From: Halobacillus halophilus DSM 2266
GTDB taxonomy: Bacteria; Bacillota; Bacilli; Bacillales; Halobacillaceae
Direction: 5' to 3'
DNA length: 64,000 bases
NCBI RefSeq assembly: GCF_000284515.1
Contig: NC_017668.1
Location: 3,472,001-3,536,000 of the forward strand
A model generated the notes under the pieces. The model did no database searches, was not told the DNA's origin, and saw nothing but the letters and a program-made list of their open reading frames with translations. Numbering within the stretch: position 1 is the first letter of the stretch; the number at the start of each line of letters is the position of its first letter. Made by a program: the position numbers and the translations under genes. Below, piece by piece: positions 16,352-25,309 of this stretch.

Positions 16352-18089
16352 GACCAGCCTCTGGTTAATCAGTATCTTAGCCAGTGTAGTAAGTACAATA
16401 GCTTTAGTGTCCCTTTACCAGAAATTCGGCGAAACACATTGGGTGGTCATTGGATTCACATTTGTCTTTTTCACCGTGATCCATAAATTAATCCTGACAT
16501 CCTTTTTGAACCAGAAGCATTCATATATTCGTTTTACAATGCGCCCTCCGGTGCTGGTCTTCTTACTCTTATTTTCATTTATCCTGATGTGGAGTTTGAA
16601 AACGTCATCCGGGTATTTAGCTGCTTCTTCGTGGCTGTTCGCTGCCTATGTTTTTCTTATTTCCTATGTAACCTTATTCGTCTCTGTCGCATGGCTGCTC
16701 TATCTACTGGTCCACCATTCGGTCTCCCTTCACTGGAAAACCGTTTCGCGGTGGAAAATCTGCATTTACGCAATTTTTCCTATTCTAGTCTGGTCTATGT
16801 ATTTAGTAGCCTACTATCCGGGAACGATGACACCGGATTCTCTATCGCATTGGGAGCAGATCCATACGCTTGACTTTAGCAACTGGCACCCGGTCGTTTA
16901 TACGTGGTATATCATGGCATTAACCACTATATGGAAAACACCGGCGATTATAGCCTTTTCCCAAATTGTCATTCTTGCCCTCTTTGGAGGGTATGCGGCG
17001 TACAGCCTTGAAAAACGTGGAATAGCTTCTAAGTGGGTTTGGATCGGTGTGCTTTTATTCGGTCTCTATCCATTAAACGGAATCTTTCCGATTGCCATCT
17101 GGAAAGACATATTCTTTAGCGGCTTCCTCTTTTTGTTCACGATATTTACTTATAACATCGTTTCCAGCAAAGGCGCCTGGCTTGCTTCGAACTGGCATCA
17201 GTTTATGCTCGGGATTAATGCTTTAGCCATCAGTTTAATGCGCAGCAACGGCCTGCCCATTTTCGTGGTTATGGCCATTCTCCTGCTGATTGCTTACCGG
17301 ACCTATTTCAAGCGTCTGATAACCACGCTTGTGCTCGTCGGACTTGCCTACTTCCTCATCTCCGGGCCCTTCTTTAACTATATGGATGTTCGTGCAACGA
17401 GCCCGAATGAAGCGTTAAGTATTCCTACGCAGCAGTTCGCGCACATCGTTGAAGAGAACGGTGAATTAACGGAAGAACAGAGGAATTACCTTGATTCCAT
17501 TCTGCCTCTGGAAACCTGGAAAGAGAATTATAATCCTTATCTGACGGATAAGATTAAGTTTGCCGGGGAGTATGACCAGAATGTTATTTTCGATGATTTC
17601 GGCTACTATTTAAGTACATGGGCCGCTGTCGTTTCCAATAACTTCGGCCTTGCTGTAGAAGCTTATTTGGATCAGACATCGATTATCTGGCAGATCAACC
17701 AGCCTGAAGATGGCTACACAAGTACGTATGCAAGAAACGTATATCTTTATAATGACTACGATTTAAAAACGTCTCCTCTGAGCAGCACCGTTTATCAAAT
17801 TATCAACGACAATTTAGTAAGGGTTGAAATGTACTTGCTGGAAGTGGTCTTAAGACCTGCTGTCTACACGGCCATCATCCTGCTGACAGGAGTAGCGCTG
17901 GCTCTTAAAACGGGAGTTCGTTCCCTGCTCATCCTGTTACCCGTTCTTCTCAATTCGGGAACGATGCTGCTCGCTACCCCAGCCCAGGATTTCCGTTACC
18001 AATTTGCTAATGTACTGGTAACATTCCTTATGGCGGCTGTCGTATTCATTACGTTCGATTCTAAACAAAAGAAGGTTCAGCATGAGTAA
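16341..18089 (+). CDS. Large polytopic membrane protein, DUF6020/GT-C-like glycosyltransferase
   Basis: 582 aa with about 12 membrane segments. After four N-terminal helices the loop YYPGTMTPDSLSHWEQI (about 155-171) carries acidic residues in the position of the catalytic loop of GT-C transferases, followed by NWHPVVYTWYI and IAIWKDIFFSG. The region of about residues 350-470 is a soluble extracytoplasmic segment. In context (lipid-sugar synthase upstream, flippase-like proteins downstream) it probably transfers the flipped sugar onto a wall polymer or protein. Family name from recognition; activity is inferred. Confidence 0.75.
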   Translation: MNRKTSLWLISILASVVSTIALVSLYQKFGETHWVVIGFTFVFFTVIHKLILTSFLNQKHSYIRFTMRPPVLVFLLLFSFILMWSLKTSSGYLAASSWLFAAYVFLISYVTLFVSVAWLLYLLVHHSVSLHWKTVSRWKICIYAIFPILVWSMYLVAYYPGTMTPDSLSHWEQIHTLDFSNWHPVVYTWYIMALTTIWKTPAIIAFSQIVILALFGGYAAYSLEKRGIASKWVWIGVLLFGLYPLNGIFPIAIWKDIFFSGFLFLFTIFTYNIVSSKGAWLASNWHQFMLGINALAISLMRSNGLPIFVVMAILLLIAYRTYFKRLITTLVLVGLAYFLISGPFFNYMDVRATSPNEALSIPTQQFAHIVEENGELTEEQRNYLDSILPLETWKENYNPYLTDKIKFAGEYDQNVIFDDFGYYLSTWAAVVSNNFGLAVEAYLDQTSIIWQINQPEDGYTSTYARNVYLYNDYDLKTSPLSSTVYQIINDNLVRVEMYLLEVVLRPAVYTAIILLTGVALALKTGVRSLLILLPVLLNSGTMLLATPAQDFRYQFANVLVTFLMAAVVFITFDSKQKKVQHE

Positions 18090-18429
18090 TTTTACGAAAT
18101 CTTTGAAAGAAAACCGAATCGGCATCCTGTTCATGGTTCTCGCTTCCCTGCAAACTGCCCTGGGTCAGATGTTCTGGAAAATGTCAGATGGAGGAATAAA
18201 CTTTTTCTTAATCATAGGCTTTTTCCTTTATTTCCTGGGTGCCGTTATGATGATCGTTTCCTTCCGTTTTGGAAGTCTATCCGTACTCCATCCTCTGCTC
18301 AGCATTGGGTACGTTTTTGCCTTATTTTTCGGAAGTATCATTTTGCAGGAAACCATTACCGAAAGTAATTTGATCGGTACCTTTCTCATCATTGTAGGGG
18401 CCGCACTTATTGGGGGTGGCGACAATTAG
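18082..18429 (+). CDS. Small EamA/EmrE-like membrane protein (first of pair)
   Basis: 115 aa, four membrane helices: one EamA/SMR unit rather than the ten-helix full exporter. The conserved LHPLLSIGYVFALFFGSIIL and ITESNLIGTFLIIVGAALIG are typical of ArnE/ArnF-like half units. It overlaps the gene before by 8 bp and the next by 20 bp. In this operon a heterodimer with the next protein could flip undecaprenyl-phosphate-sugar, in the role usually played by GtrA. Confidence 0.85.
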   Translation: MSNFTKSLKENRIGILFMVLASLQTALGQMFWKMSDGGINFFLIIGFFLYFLGAVMMIVSFRFGSLSVLHPLLSIGYVFALFFGSIILQETITESNLIGTFLIIVGAALIGGGDN

Positions 18430-18751
18430 CTGGCTGCTTGTCGTGCTCCTGTTTACGCTGCTAGGGGCTGTAGGCGGGTACTTTTTTAAAAAAGCCACCA
18501 GCCATGGATTTGCCTTAAACACGTATTTCTTTAAACATTTATTCGTGGGCTGCAGTTTTTACGGCGCAGGAGCCATACTGAATATCATTACACTAAACTA
18601 TCTGCCATACACAATCGTGTTCCCGCTTACGTCAATCACTTATGTGTGGACACTTGTTATTTCCTACTTTCTTCTTAAAGAAGTCATTACACTAAAGAAA
18701 GTGATCGGTGTTACTCTAATTATCGCAGGATCCTTCTTTCTAATTCTGTAA
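18410..18751 (+). CDS. Small EamA/EmrE-like membrane protein (second of pair)
   Basis: 113 aa, four membrane helices, same fold as the preceding gene (TIVFPLTSITYVWTLVISYF near the middle, ITLKKVIGVTLIIAGSFF at the end). The first codon is TTG at 18410 or GTG at 18416; both lie inside the preceding gene. The tandem arrangement matches the obligate ArnE-ArnF heterodimer that flips aminoarabinose-undecaprenyl phosphate. Confidence 0.82.
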   Translation: MGVATISWLLVVLLFTLLGAVGGYFFKKATSHGFALNTYFFKHLFVGCSFYGAGAILNIITLNYLPYTIVFPLTSITYVWTLVISYFLLKEVITLKKVIGVTLIIAGSFFLIL

Positions 18752-18768
18752 GATAAATACTATTTAAC

Positions 18769-18814
18769 AAAAAATGGATGACCTGAGGTGAATACCTCAG
18801 GTCATCCATTTTTT
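18769..18814. terminator. Bidirectional terminator; hairpin family copy 3 with arm order swapped
   Basis: Perfect 21-base arms (18769-18789 and 18794-18814) with a 4-base loop. Here GGATGACCTGAGGT is the left arm and its complement the right, opposite to the other copies. The TGA stop of the convergent YesL-like gene lies inside the right arm. Confidence 0.9.
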
Positions 18815-19497
18815 TCCTTATGATTTAACTTTAAGAACAGCCTGTAGAAGGATGAGAAGGAGAGAAATGCGATGATTGATCCTGTAAAGATCGGAATCAT
18901 CAGCGGAAAGACATAAACACTGATATAAAGCATAATCGCCGATGTAATCGCAACCGTTACGAATGACAAAGGACTCACGATCGTCACAAGAAATGCTTTT
19001 TTAAACGCTGGTCTTGCTTTAAGATCGAAATGCACCGTTACAGAGAAGAAGTTGACCGTGAATACATATAAAATGATCCCCACGATAAAGAAAACATTCA
19101 TGATCAGCTCATTAACCGTAGAGAAATAATAAATATCCCCAAGTAAGATGCCCCATAAAATCGTAAAGACGATTCCTGCTTGTACACTCACTTTATAATT
19201 TTCCTTATAATAGCTGATATAAGATCGCTCTGGCCTATCGTCCAGATCTTTTCTCACCCATTCCCTCGCTTTAGCAAACAATGCCGTCGTCGCTGGAAAG
19301 AACAAAATCGGCATCAATACGACCAATGTAGGGGTCAGGTAATAGATATCCTCTACCTTTTCCGCATATATCATGCTGATAACGAGTAAAGCAATCGGCA
19401 GGTTGAATACTGCCCATTGTAAATTGTTGAGTGAAAACTTGGCAATCCACTCACTTACTGCATATAGTCCGCCTCTAATTCCTGATGTCCGGCCCAT
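18802..19497 (-). CDS. DUF624 membrane protein, YesL-like
   Basis: 231 aa with five or six membrane segments; the N-terminal GLYAVSEWIAKFSLNNLQW and the motif FPATTALFAKAREWVR are characteristic of the YesL/YteU group often found with oligosaccharide ABC importers and polysaccharide-use loci. It lies just downstream of the LacI-controlled cluster but is separated from it by a terminator. Its last codons (K-N-G-stop) are encoded by an arm of a hairpin-family repeat. Confidence 0.85.
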   Translation of the reverse strand: MGRTSGIRGGLYAVSEWIAKFSLNNLQWAVFNLPIALLVISMIYAEKVEDIYYLTPTLVVLMPILFFPATTALFAKAREWVRKDLDDRPERSYISYYKENYKVSVQAGIVFTILWGILLGDIYYFSTVNELIMNVFFIVGIILYVFTVNFFSVTVHFDLKARPAFKKAFLVTIVSPLSFVTVAITSAIMLYISVYVFPLMIPIFTGSIIAFLSFSSFYRLFLKLNHKEKNG

Positions 19498-19521
19498 CTG
19501 TCTCCCCTTCCTATCTGAAGA

Positions 19522-19548
19522 AAACCCCTTTTGCTGGAAAAGGGGTTT
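19522..19548 (-). terminator. Terminator of the LacI-cluster operon
   Basis: Perfect AAACCCCTTTT / AAAAGGGGTTT stem around GCTGG, 20 bp after the isomerase stop on the minus strand. Confidence 0.85.
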
Positions 19549-19567
19549 AGAACTATTTATTTAAGAC

Positions 19568-20536
19568 TTAAGCCCACCACATTTCACCTGGTGGTTCCTC
19601 AATCAATACAGATCTCAGGTTTTTCACTGCCTGACTGAAACCTTCGTTGATCGACATGATCGGGTCTTCATGCTCGATGCTGACCACATGATCGTAGCCG
19701 TAGGTTCGTAAAGCACTTATAATATTCGACCATTCCTGCGTCCCGTGACCATAACCTACAGAACGGAAGGTCCAGGCACGAGTTCTCACATTCCCATAAG
19801 GCTGCATATCCGTTAGACCGTACATGTTTACATTTTCCTGATCAATATACGTATCTTTCGCATGGAAATGGTGAATGGCATCTGCATTTCCAAGAATTTT
19901 AATCGCAGCTACCGGTTGAATACCCTGCCACCAGAGGTGACTTGGATCAAGGTTCGCACCAATGGCATCATTGGTAGCTTCGCGGAGCTTAAGCATTGTA
20001 TAAGGCGTATGCACAAGAAAGCCTGCGTGCAGCTCAAGGCCTACTTTAACTCCATGTTCTTTCGCAAATTCTCCTTGCTCTTTCCAATAAGGAATCAGCT
20101 TTTCGTTCCATTGCCATTCTAACACATTTGAGTACTCCGCGGGCCAGGGTGTGACCGGCCAGTTTGGTGCCGTATCGTTTTCATGGCCGCCCGATGTACC
20201 AGAAAAAGTGTTTACAACTGGAACATCCATCAGGCTTGCCAGTTTAACCGATTTCACAAAAGCTTCGTGTGATTCTTCTGCAAATTTCTGATCAGGTGAA
20301 ATTGGATTCCCATGGCAGCTGAAGGCACTGATCGTTAATCCGCGGGAATGTACTTTTTCTAAGTATTCGTTACGCTTTTCTTCACTTTCAAGCAGCTCAT
20401 CTACATTACAGTGAGCGTTTCCCGGGTAGCCGCCCGTACCAATCTCAACTGCCTTAAGTCCAGAAGCTTTTACGTGATCAAGCATGTCTTCAAAAGATTT
20501 ATCGGAAAATAATACTGTAAATACACCTAGTTTCAT
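19568..20536 (-). CDS. Sugar phosphate isomerase/epimerase, TIM barrel (IolE/xylose isomerase-like)
   Basis: 322 aa, AP endonuclease-2/xylose isomerase-like barrel. Metal ligands are visible in order: GLELHAGF (Glu and His), ANLDPSHLWW (Asp and His), HFHAKDTYID (His), and SIEHEDP (Glu). These bind a divalent metal for isomerisation, epimerisation or elimination on a keto-sugar. GGAGGAG precedes the ATG. It is the last gene of the operon with two Gfo/Idh/MocA dehydrogenases, consistent with processing a 3-keto glycoside or inositol-like intermediate. Confidence 0.9.
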   Translation of the reverse strand: MKLGVFTVLFSDKSFEDMLDHVKASGLKAVEIGTGGYPGNAHCNVDELLESEEKRNEYLEKVHSRGLTISAFSCHGNPISPDQKFAEESHEAFVKSVKLASLMDVPVVNTFSGTSGGHENDTAPNWPVTPWPAEYSNVLEWQWNEKLIPYWKEQGEFAKEHGVKVGLELHAGFLVHTPYTMLKLREATNDAIGANLDPSHLWWQGIQPVAAIKILGNADAIHHFHAKDTYIDQENVNMYGLTDMQPYGNVRTRAWTFRSVGYGHGTQEWSNIISALRTYGYDHVVSIEHEDPIMSINEGFSQAVKNLRSVLIEEPPGEMWWA

Positions 20537-20560
20537 ATCCTGACTCCTCCATTCATTCGT

Positions 20561-21601
20561 TTAGTCGAGCTTCACACTTGTGCCGGTTTCACTGCTTAAA
20601 TAAATAGCTTCCATTAACTTCGTCACCTGGAGAGCCTGCTCAGGCTTGACGATTAATTCATCCTGACCAAGACAGCTGTCGACAAAGTTTTTGGCCTGAT
20701 ACAGACCTGGTTTCGGCTCTCCTTCACGGATCTTCGCTGAACTGTCCCAGAGAGCTCCATATTTAGCCTGGTACAATTCAAAAGGATATACGCTTAAGCC
20801 GCCATCTACTCCAGAGATGCTTAATTTCGTATCATCATCTTTAATATTTGCGGCCCAGGAACATTCAAATTGTAAGGAAAGTCCGTTATCAAACGTAATA
20901 TAACTGGTTACATGATCATCTACGTCAAACGTCTCGTGATCGAACGCTCCCCAATCGTTCACCTGGCCCGGGGTCTTACTCAAACGATCATATGTTTTGC
21001 CCATAACCTCCACAGGTTTCGGATCATCAAGCAGCCAAAGGGCAAGATCAAGAAGATGACAGCCAAAGTCAATCAGGCTTCCACCGCCCTGCAAATCTTT
21101 ATTGGTGAACACGCCCCAGCCCGGAACTTTACGTCTTCTCATCGCCTGCACACGTGTGACCAATGGGTCGCCAATCTCCTGGTTATCCATAGCTTTTTTC
21201 GCAAGCTGGGCTTCAGGGGTGAATCGGTAGTGATAGCCAATGGACAGCAGGCGGTCATTTTTCTTAGCTGCAGCGATCATGCGGGTACATTCTTCCGTTG
21301 TAATCGCCATTGGCTTTTCGCAGAGCACATGAACTCCTGCGTTCAAAGCAGCAATCGCGATTTCCGCATGGAACTTATTTGGGGTGCATATTGTCACTGC
21401 ATCCACCTTTTGAAAAAGGTCTTCGTAATTCTCAAATACATGAGGGATATCGAATAGACGAGCCGCTTCTTCAGCCCGGTCCTTATTTAGATCCTGTACA
21501 GCCGTCAGTACTACGGAATCCTCTAATTGTCGAAAAGAGGGGATATGCCTCCCCTGGGCAATCCCCCCTGCTCCGATGATCCCCATCTTCAAACGTGTCA
21601 C
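20561..21601 (-). CDS. Gfo/Idh/MocA family oxidoreductase (second)
   Basis: 346 aa NAD(P)-dependent dehydrogenase. Rossmann start MGIIGAGGIAQGRHIPS, then VDAVTICTPNKFHAEIAIAAL and CEKPMAIT with the conserved Lys, then a catalytic-domain GGSLIDFGCHLLDLALWLL with the Asp-x3-His. The start is a GTG at 21601 that overlaps the TGA of the preceding gene (GTGA), so translation is coupled. It likely works on the same substrate as its neighbour, which has the same length. Confidence 0.92.
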   Translation of the reverse strand: MTRLKMGIIGAGGIAQGRHIPSFRQLEDSVVLTAVQDLNKDRAEEAARLFDIPHVFENYEDLFQKVDAVTICTPNKFHAEIAIAALNAGVHVLCEKPMAITTEECTRMIAAAKKNDRLLSIGYHYRFTPEAQLAKKAMDNQEIGDPLVTRVQAMRRRKVPGWGVFTNKDLQGGGSLIDFGCHLLDLALWLLDDPKPVEVMGKTYDRLSKTPGQVNDWGAFDHETFDVDDHVTSYITFDNGLSLQFECSWAANIKDDDTKLSISGVDGGLSVYPFELYQAKYGALWDSSAKIREGEPKPGLYQAKNFVDSCLGQDELIVKPEQALQVTKLMEAIYLSSETGTSVKLD

Positions 21602-22638
21602 TTCTTGACCCGCTCCAAACTGCTGATTTGTCTTGTTTCTCCAGAGCGAAGGGCTCCCAATATAACGTCCAGGGATTTCATTCCTTCTTCCCCTGTGATC
21701 AACGGCTCTGTATCATTTTGAATACTTTCTACAAAATGATCGACCACATGAGAATTGCTCTGTCCGCCTTCATCATTGGACTGGATCTTGCCAAGCTGAT
21801 AGTTTACGATATCTCCATTGGTGTACTGGGCAATTAAGGAGTAAACTGGATCATCCTCCAGACGCAAGGTTCCTTTTTCACCATAAATAACGGTTGAATT
21901 ATCTTCTCCCGGTTGGTACGCCCAGCTTGCTGTCATGGTCCCTACCACGCCTTCTTCGCTGCGCAGAATGCAAACAGCATTATCATCTACGGTAATATTT
22001 TCTTTGGCATTGTTTTCGATAAACCCTGCTACATCGACGAACTCTTGTCCAAGTATGTAACGAAGTAAATCTGTCTTATGTACTCCGAGGTCTCCCATCG
22101 CACCTATAAAGGCTTGATCTTTTTTGAAGAACCAGCTGTCTTTTCCTTCCGCACTCCAGCCTTCAGGGCCGCCGTGTCCAAATGTCGTACGGAAACTGTA
22201 CACTTTTCCAAGAGCTCCAGAAGCAATTAGTTCTTTCGCCTTTACATGAGAAGGAACGAAGCGCTGATTGTGAGCAATCATCAGTTTTTTGTTATTGTTC
22301 TCAGCCGTTTGAATCATTTCTTCCGCTTCTTCTCTGGAAGTCGCCATCGGTTTTTCACACAACACATGACAGCCGGCTTTTAAAGCTGCAATGGATACAG
22401 GTGCGTGAAGATAGTTCGGGAGACACACACTGACGGCATCCACATTCTCTTTAGCCAAAAGATCTTCATAACTCGTGTAAGCGTTGGCTCCATACTCTTC
22501 AGCTACTTCTTTAACTCTTTCTTCAACAATGTCACATACAGCTGTGATCTCTACATGTTCATTCGCATCATATTCTAATAAATGCCGATTTTGAGCAATG
22601 CTTCCACATCCAAGGACAGCAATCTTCAGTTTAGACAT
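21598..22638 (-). CDS. Gfo/Idh/MocA family oxidoreductase (first)
   Basis: 346 aa. NAD-binding LKIAVLGCGSIAQNRHLLEY, CEKPMATSREEAEEMI with catalytic Lys, and GAMGDLGVHKTDLLRYILG with Asp and His in the active-site helix. AGGAGG precedes the ATG. Enzymes of this family oxidise or reduce sugar ring hydroxyls, for example glucose or trehalose C3, or inositol. Two members side by side suggest an oxidation/reduction cycle around the isomerase step. Confidence 0.92.
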   Translation of the reverse strand: MSKLKIAVLGCGSIAQNRHLLEYDANEHVEITAVCDIVEERVKEVAEEYGANAYTSYEDLLAKENVDAVSVCLPNYLHAPVSIAALKAGCHVLCEKPMATSREEAEEMIQTAENNNKKLMIAHNQRFVPSHVKAKELIASGALGKVYSFRTTFGHGGPEGWSAEGKDSWFFKKDQAFIGAMGDLGVHKTDLLRYILGQEFVDVAGFIENNAKENITVDDNAVCILRSEEGVVGTMTASWAYQPGEDNSTVIYGEKGTLRLEDDPVYSLIAQYTNGDIVNYQLGKIQSNDEGGQSNSHVVDHFVESIQNDTEPLITGEEGMKSLDVILGALRSGETRQISSLERVKK

Positions 22639-22653
22639 AGCGAAAACCTCCTG

Positions 22654-23373
22654 TTATTTAGTAGAAATTTCTTCTAAAGGCTGGGCGTTCCCATAAACGT
22701 GTTTCGGAGTATTCGTGTTATTCACCCATTTTACACCATTTTTGATAACATTTTGTATTTCTTTGTTGTGATAAGTTGGATAAGTTTCATGACCGGGGCG
22801 GAAATAGAAGACTTTACCTCTGCCACGTCGGAAAGTTGCTCCGCTCCTGAACACTTCTCCCCCTTCAAACCAGCTTAAGAAAATCAGTTCTTCCGGTGTC
22901 GGAATATCAAAATGTTCACCGTACATCTCTTCTTTTTCAAGCTCGATATACTCTCCTACACCTTCAGTAATCGGATGAGTTGGATCCACAACCCATAAAC
23001 GTTCTTTCTCGTCAGCTTCTCTCCATTTCAAATCGCAGGTCGTGCCCATGAGTTTCTTAAACACTTTAGAAAAGTGGGCCGAATGTAAAACGACAAGACC
23101 CATACCTTCCAAAACACGCTGCTTTACCTTTTCAGCAATTTCATCTTTTACGTCTTCGTGTGCTTTATGTCCCCACCAGATCAGTACGTCCGTTTCCGCT
23201 AAAACTTCATCGGTCAGGCCGTGTTCTTCCTCATCCAGCGTGGCTGTTTTTACATTTTCGTGATCTTCTCCAAGAAAGCCGGCAATAGCTCCGTGAATTC
23301 CTTCTGGGTAAATGTCACTGACTACTTTGTTTTCTTTTTCATGGCGATTTTCATTCCAAACTAATACGTTCAT
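22654..23373 (-). CDS. ThuA-like domain protein
   Basis: 239 aa, type-1 glutamine-amidotransferase-like fold. [13 protein letters not shown] at the start, [33 protein letters not shown] (the position of the nucleophile elbow holds no Cys), and [18 protein letters not shown]. ThuA proteins accompany ThuB dehydrogenases in trehalose/palatinose pathways that pass through 3-keto sugars. Found here directly before two ThuB-like genes. Confidence 0.88.
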   Translation of the reverse strand: MNVLVWNENRHEKENKVVSDIYPEGIHGAIAGFLGEDHENVKTATLDEEEHGLTDEVLAETDVLIWWGHKAHEDVKDEIAEKVKQRVLEGMGLVVLHSAHFSKVFKKLMGTTCDLKWREADEKERLWVVDPTHPITEGVGEYIELEKEEMYGEHFDIPTPEELIFLSWFEGGEVFRSGATFRRGRGKVFYFRPGHETYPTYHNKEIQNVIKNGVKWVNNTNTPKHVYGNAQPLEEISTK

Positions 23374-23402
23374 GATTTCCTCTCCCTTTCTTTATCTTTT
23401 TT

Positions 23403-24464
23403 TTAATGTGGTGTCCGGTCTTGTTCTGGGTCTGTATCTTGAACCTCAAGTCTTATGCAGGATTCTCTTTCGACAATAACAGTCGGGATAATAATGCTCT
23501 TTTTCATCATATCCGGATGATTCAGTAATTCGATCAAACTCCTCGCCGATTCGTGACCGAGCTGGAAGGACTGCGTATCGACTGTTGTAAGCGGCGGTTT
23601 GGACAACCTGGCAATCATCGTATTGTTAAACCCGACAATGCTCATTTCATCCGGCAAACGAATTCCTTTGTCCTCCAAGGCCCTCATCACCTTCATCGAG
23701 TTGTAATCATCTGTAATCACAATCCCGGTCGGAGGTTCAGTCAACTGCAATATCTCTTCCACCACGGTCTCAGCATCCGCTTTCCCGGATTGGATATTCT
23801 TCAAGTAATCCCCCGGCAGCTCCAGACCTTGCTCGCTCAGAGATAATTTGAATCCTGACAAACGGTCACGTGCCACCTCATAGTGGGAGTCTCCGCCGAT
23901 AAAACCGATTTTTTGGTGCCCCAGACCAATGAGATAATCGGTAACCTCTTTACTGGCCTGTACATTATCATTATCCACAAACATGGTATCACTCGTATGA
24001 GAGACAGGTTTACCAATCATCACAAATGGAAAATTACACTCCCTTAAGTAAGGAACAACGTTGTCATCTTCTCTTGAGTAAAGAACGATCACCCCGTCCA
24101 CTCGTTTCCCCTGAACCATCTTCACCACTTCTCGGTAGATCGATTCTTCCGTGTTACCAGTGGTTAAGTAGATACTGTAATCCTTCTCATGACAGGCATC
24201 GCTGATTCCTCTGAGCAATTCCGAAAAGAAAGGATTATCAAAAGAATGGACAGAAGCCACCTTTGTCACAATCCCAATTGTTTGCGTGGACTGGCTGACA
24301 AGAACCCGGCCATTGTAATTCAGGTGATAGCCGAGCTCATCCATAACTTTCCGAACCCGGCGCTTCGTTTTTTCACTGATCCTTGGGCTGTCAGAAATGA
24401 CACGGGATACAGTGGACGGGGCAACATTTGCTTTTTTTGCTACATCTTTAATAGTGACAGACAC
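23403..24464 (-). CDS. LacI family transcriptional repressor
   Basis: About 353 aa. HTH plus hinge: TIKDVAKKANVAPSTVSRVI at the start, then SEKTKRRVRKVMDELGYHLN. The effector domain is of the periplasmic-binding type (IGFIGGDSHYEVARDRLSGF). I prefer the GTG at 24464, 9 bases after AGAGGAG; the ATG at 24470 is only 3 bases from it. It is embedded in the operon it probably controls, with two matching operators (TGCATACGTTTGCA and TGAATACGTTTGCA) before the binding-protein gene. Confidence 0.93.
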   Translation of the reverse strand: MSVTIKDVAKKANVAPSTVSRVISDSPRISEKTKRRVRKVMDELGYHLNYNGRVLVSQSTQTIGIVTKVASVHSFDNPFFSELLRGISDACHEKDYSIYLTTGNTEESIYREVVKMVQGKRVDGVIVLYSREDDNVVPYLRECNFPFVMIGKPVSHTSDTMFVDNDNVQASKEVTDYLIGLGHQKIGFIGGDSHYEVARDRLSGFKLSLSEQGLELPGDYLKNIQSGKADAETVVEEILQLTEPPTGIVITDDYNSMKVMRALEDKGIRLPDEMSIVGFNNTMIARLSKPPLTTVDTQSFQLGHESARSLIELLNHPDMMKKSIIIPTVIVERESCIRLEVQDTDPEQDRTPH

Positions 24465-24484
24465 GTGCATCTACTCCTCTGACT

Positions 24485-25309
24485 CTATTTCACAGCACCT
24501 TCAGAAACGCCATTGATGATTTGTTTCTGTGCGAAGAAGTATCCGATAATAACCGGAAGAATCGCAATCGTCAGCCCTGCCAGAGCTAAGTGCCATTGTT
24601 TCGTGTACTGCCCGAAGAAATAGAACATTTTAAGTGGAATGGTTGCATTTGCTTCACTTAGTACTAAAGAAGGCAGCAAGTAGTCATTCCAAATCCAGAT
24701 TGTGTTCAGAATCCCAACAGTCACGGATATAGGTTTTAACAGTGGGAAAATAATATACCAGAACAACTGGAAGCGGTTCGCCCCATCAATAATCGCGGCC
24801 TCATCCATAGATTTAGAAACACCCGTCATCGCCCCGTGATAAAGGAAGATCGACAAGCTGCAACCGAAACCAAGATACATGAAGATTAACCCGCCTGCAT
24901 TCAGCATGTCCGCTTGTCCAAATATAGACACGAGCGGAATCATAACAGACTGGAATGGGATAAGCATCGCAGCAACGAATATGAAGAAAATGAACCCGCT
25001 TAATTTACTTTTATTACGAGCAAGAGCATAGCCGGCCATGGAAGAAAACAGAATGATGATAGCTATACTGCATCCGGTGACAAGCACCGAATTAAACAAT
25101 GATTTAAGAAAAGCTAAGTCGACAAAGGCCTGTGCAAAGTTATCAAAGGCGAGTTCCGATGGGAAACCTAAAACCCCGCCGAAAATATCACGCTTTGTCT
25201 TAAAAGCATTGACGACCATTAAGTAGAAAGGAGCGATCCACAATAAACCAAGCAGAAGGCCGAGAATTTCAATGGAAAATAAATTGCGTTTTTCCTGATT
25301 CTTTTTCAT
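24485..25309 (-). CDS. Sugar ABC transporter permease, MalG type
   Basis: 274 aa, six membrane segments, EAA loop DEAAIIDGANRFQLFWYIIF near residues 165-185. The ATG overlaps the stop of the MalF-type gene by one base. Second membrane subunit of the LacI-controlled importer. Confidence 0.93.
   Translation of the reverse strand: MKKNQEKRNLFSIEILGLLLGLLWIAPFYLMVVNAFKTKRDIFGGVLGFPSELAFDNFAQAFVDLAFLKSLFNSVLVTGCSIAIIILFSSMAGYALARNKSKLSGFIFFIFVAAMLIPFQSVMIPLVSIFGQADMLNAGGLIFMYLGFGCSLSIFLYHGAMTGVSKSMDEAAIIDGANRFQLFWYIIFPLLKPISVTVGILNTIWIWNDYLLPSLVLSEANATIPLKMFYFFGQYTKQWHLALAGLTIAILPVIIGYFFAQKQIINGVSEGAVK

Noticed and set aside
23042-23263. Long frames opposite ThuA and other genes (also opposite atpD, spoIIQ, murA)
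   Set aside because: Shadows of well-supported genes on the other strand.
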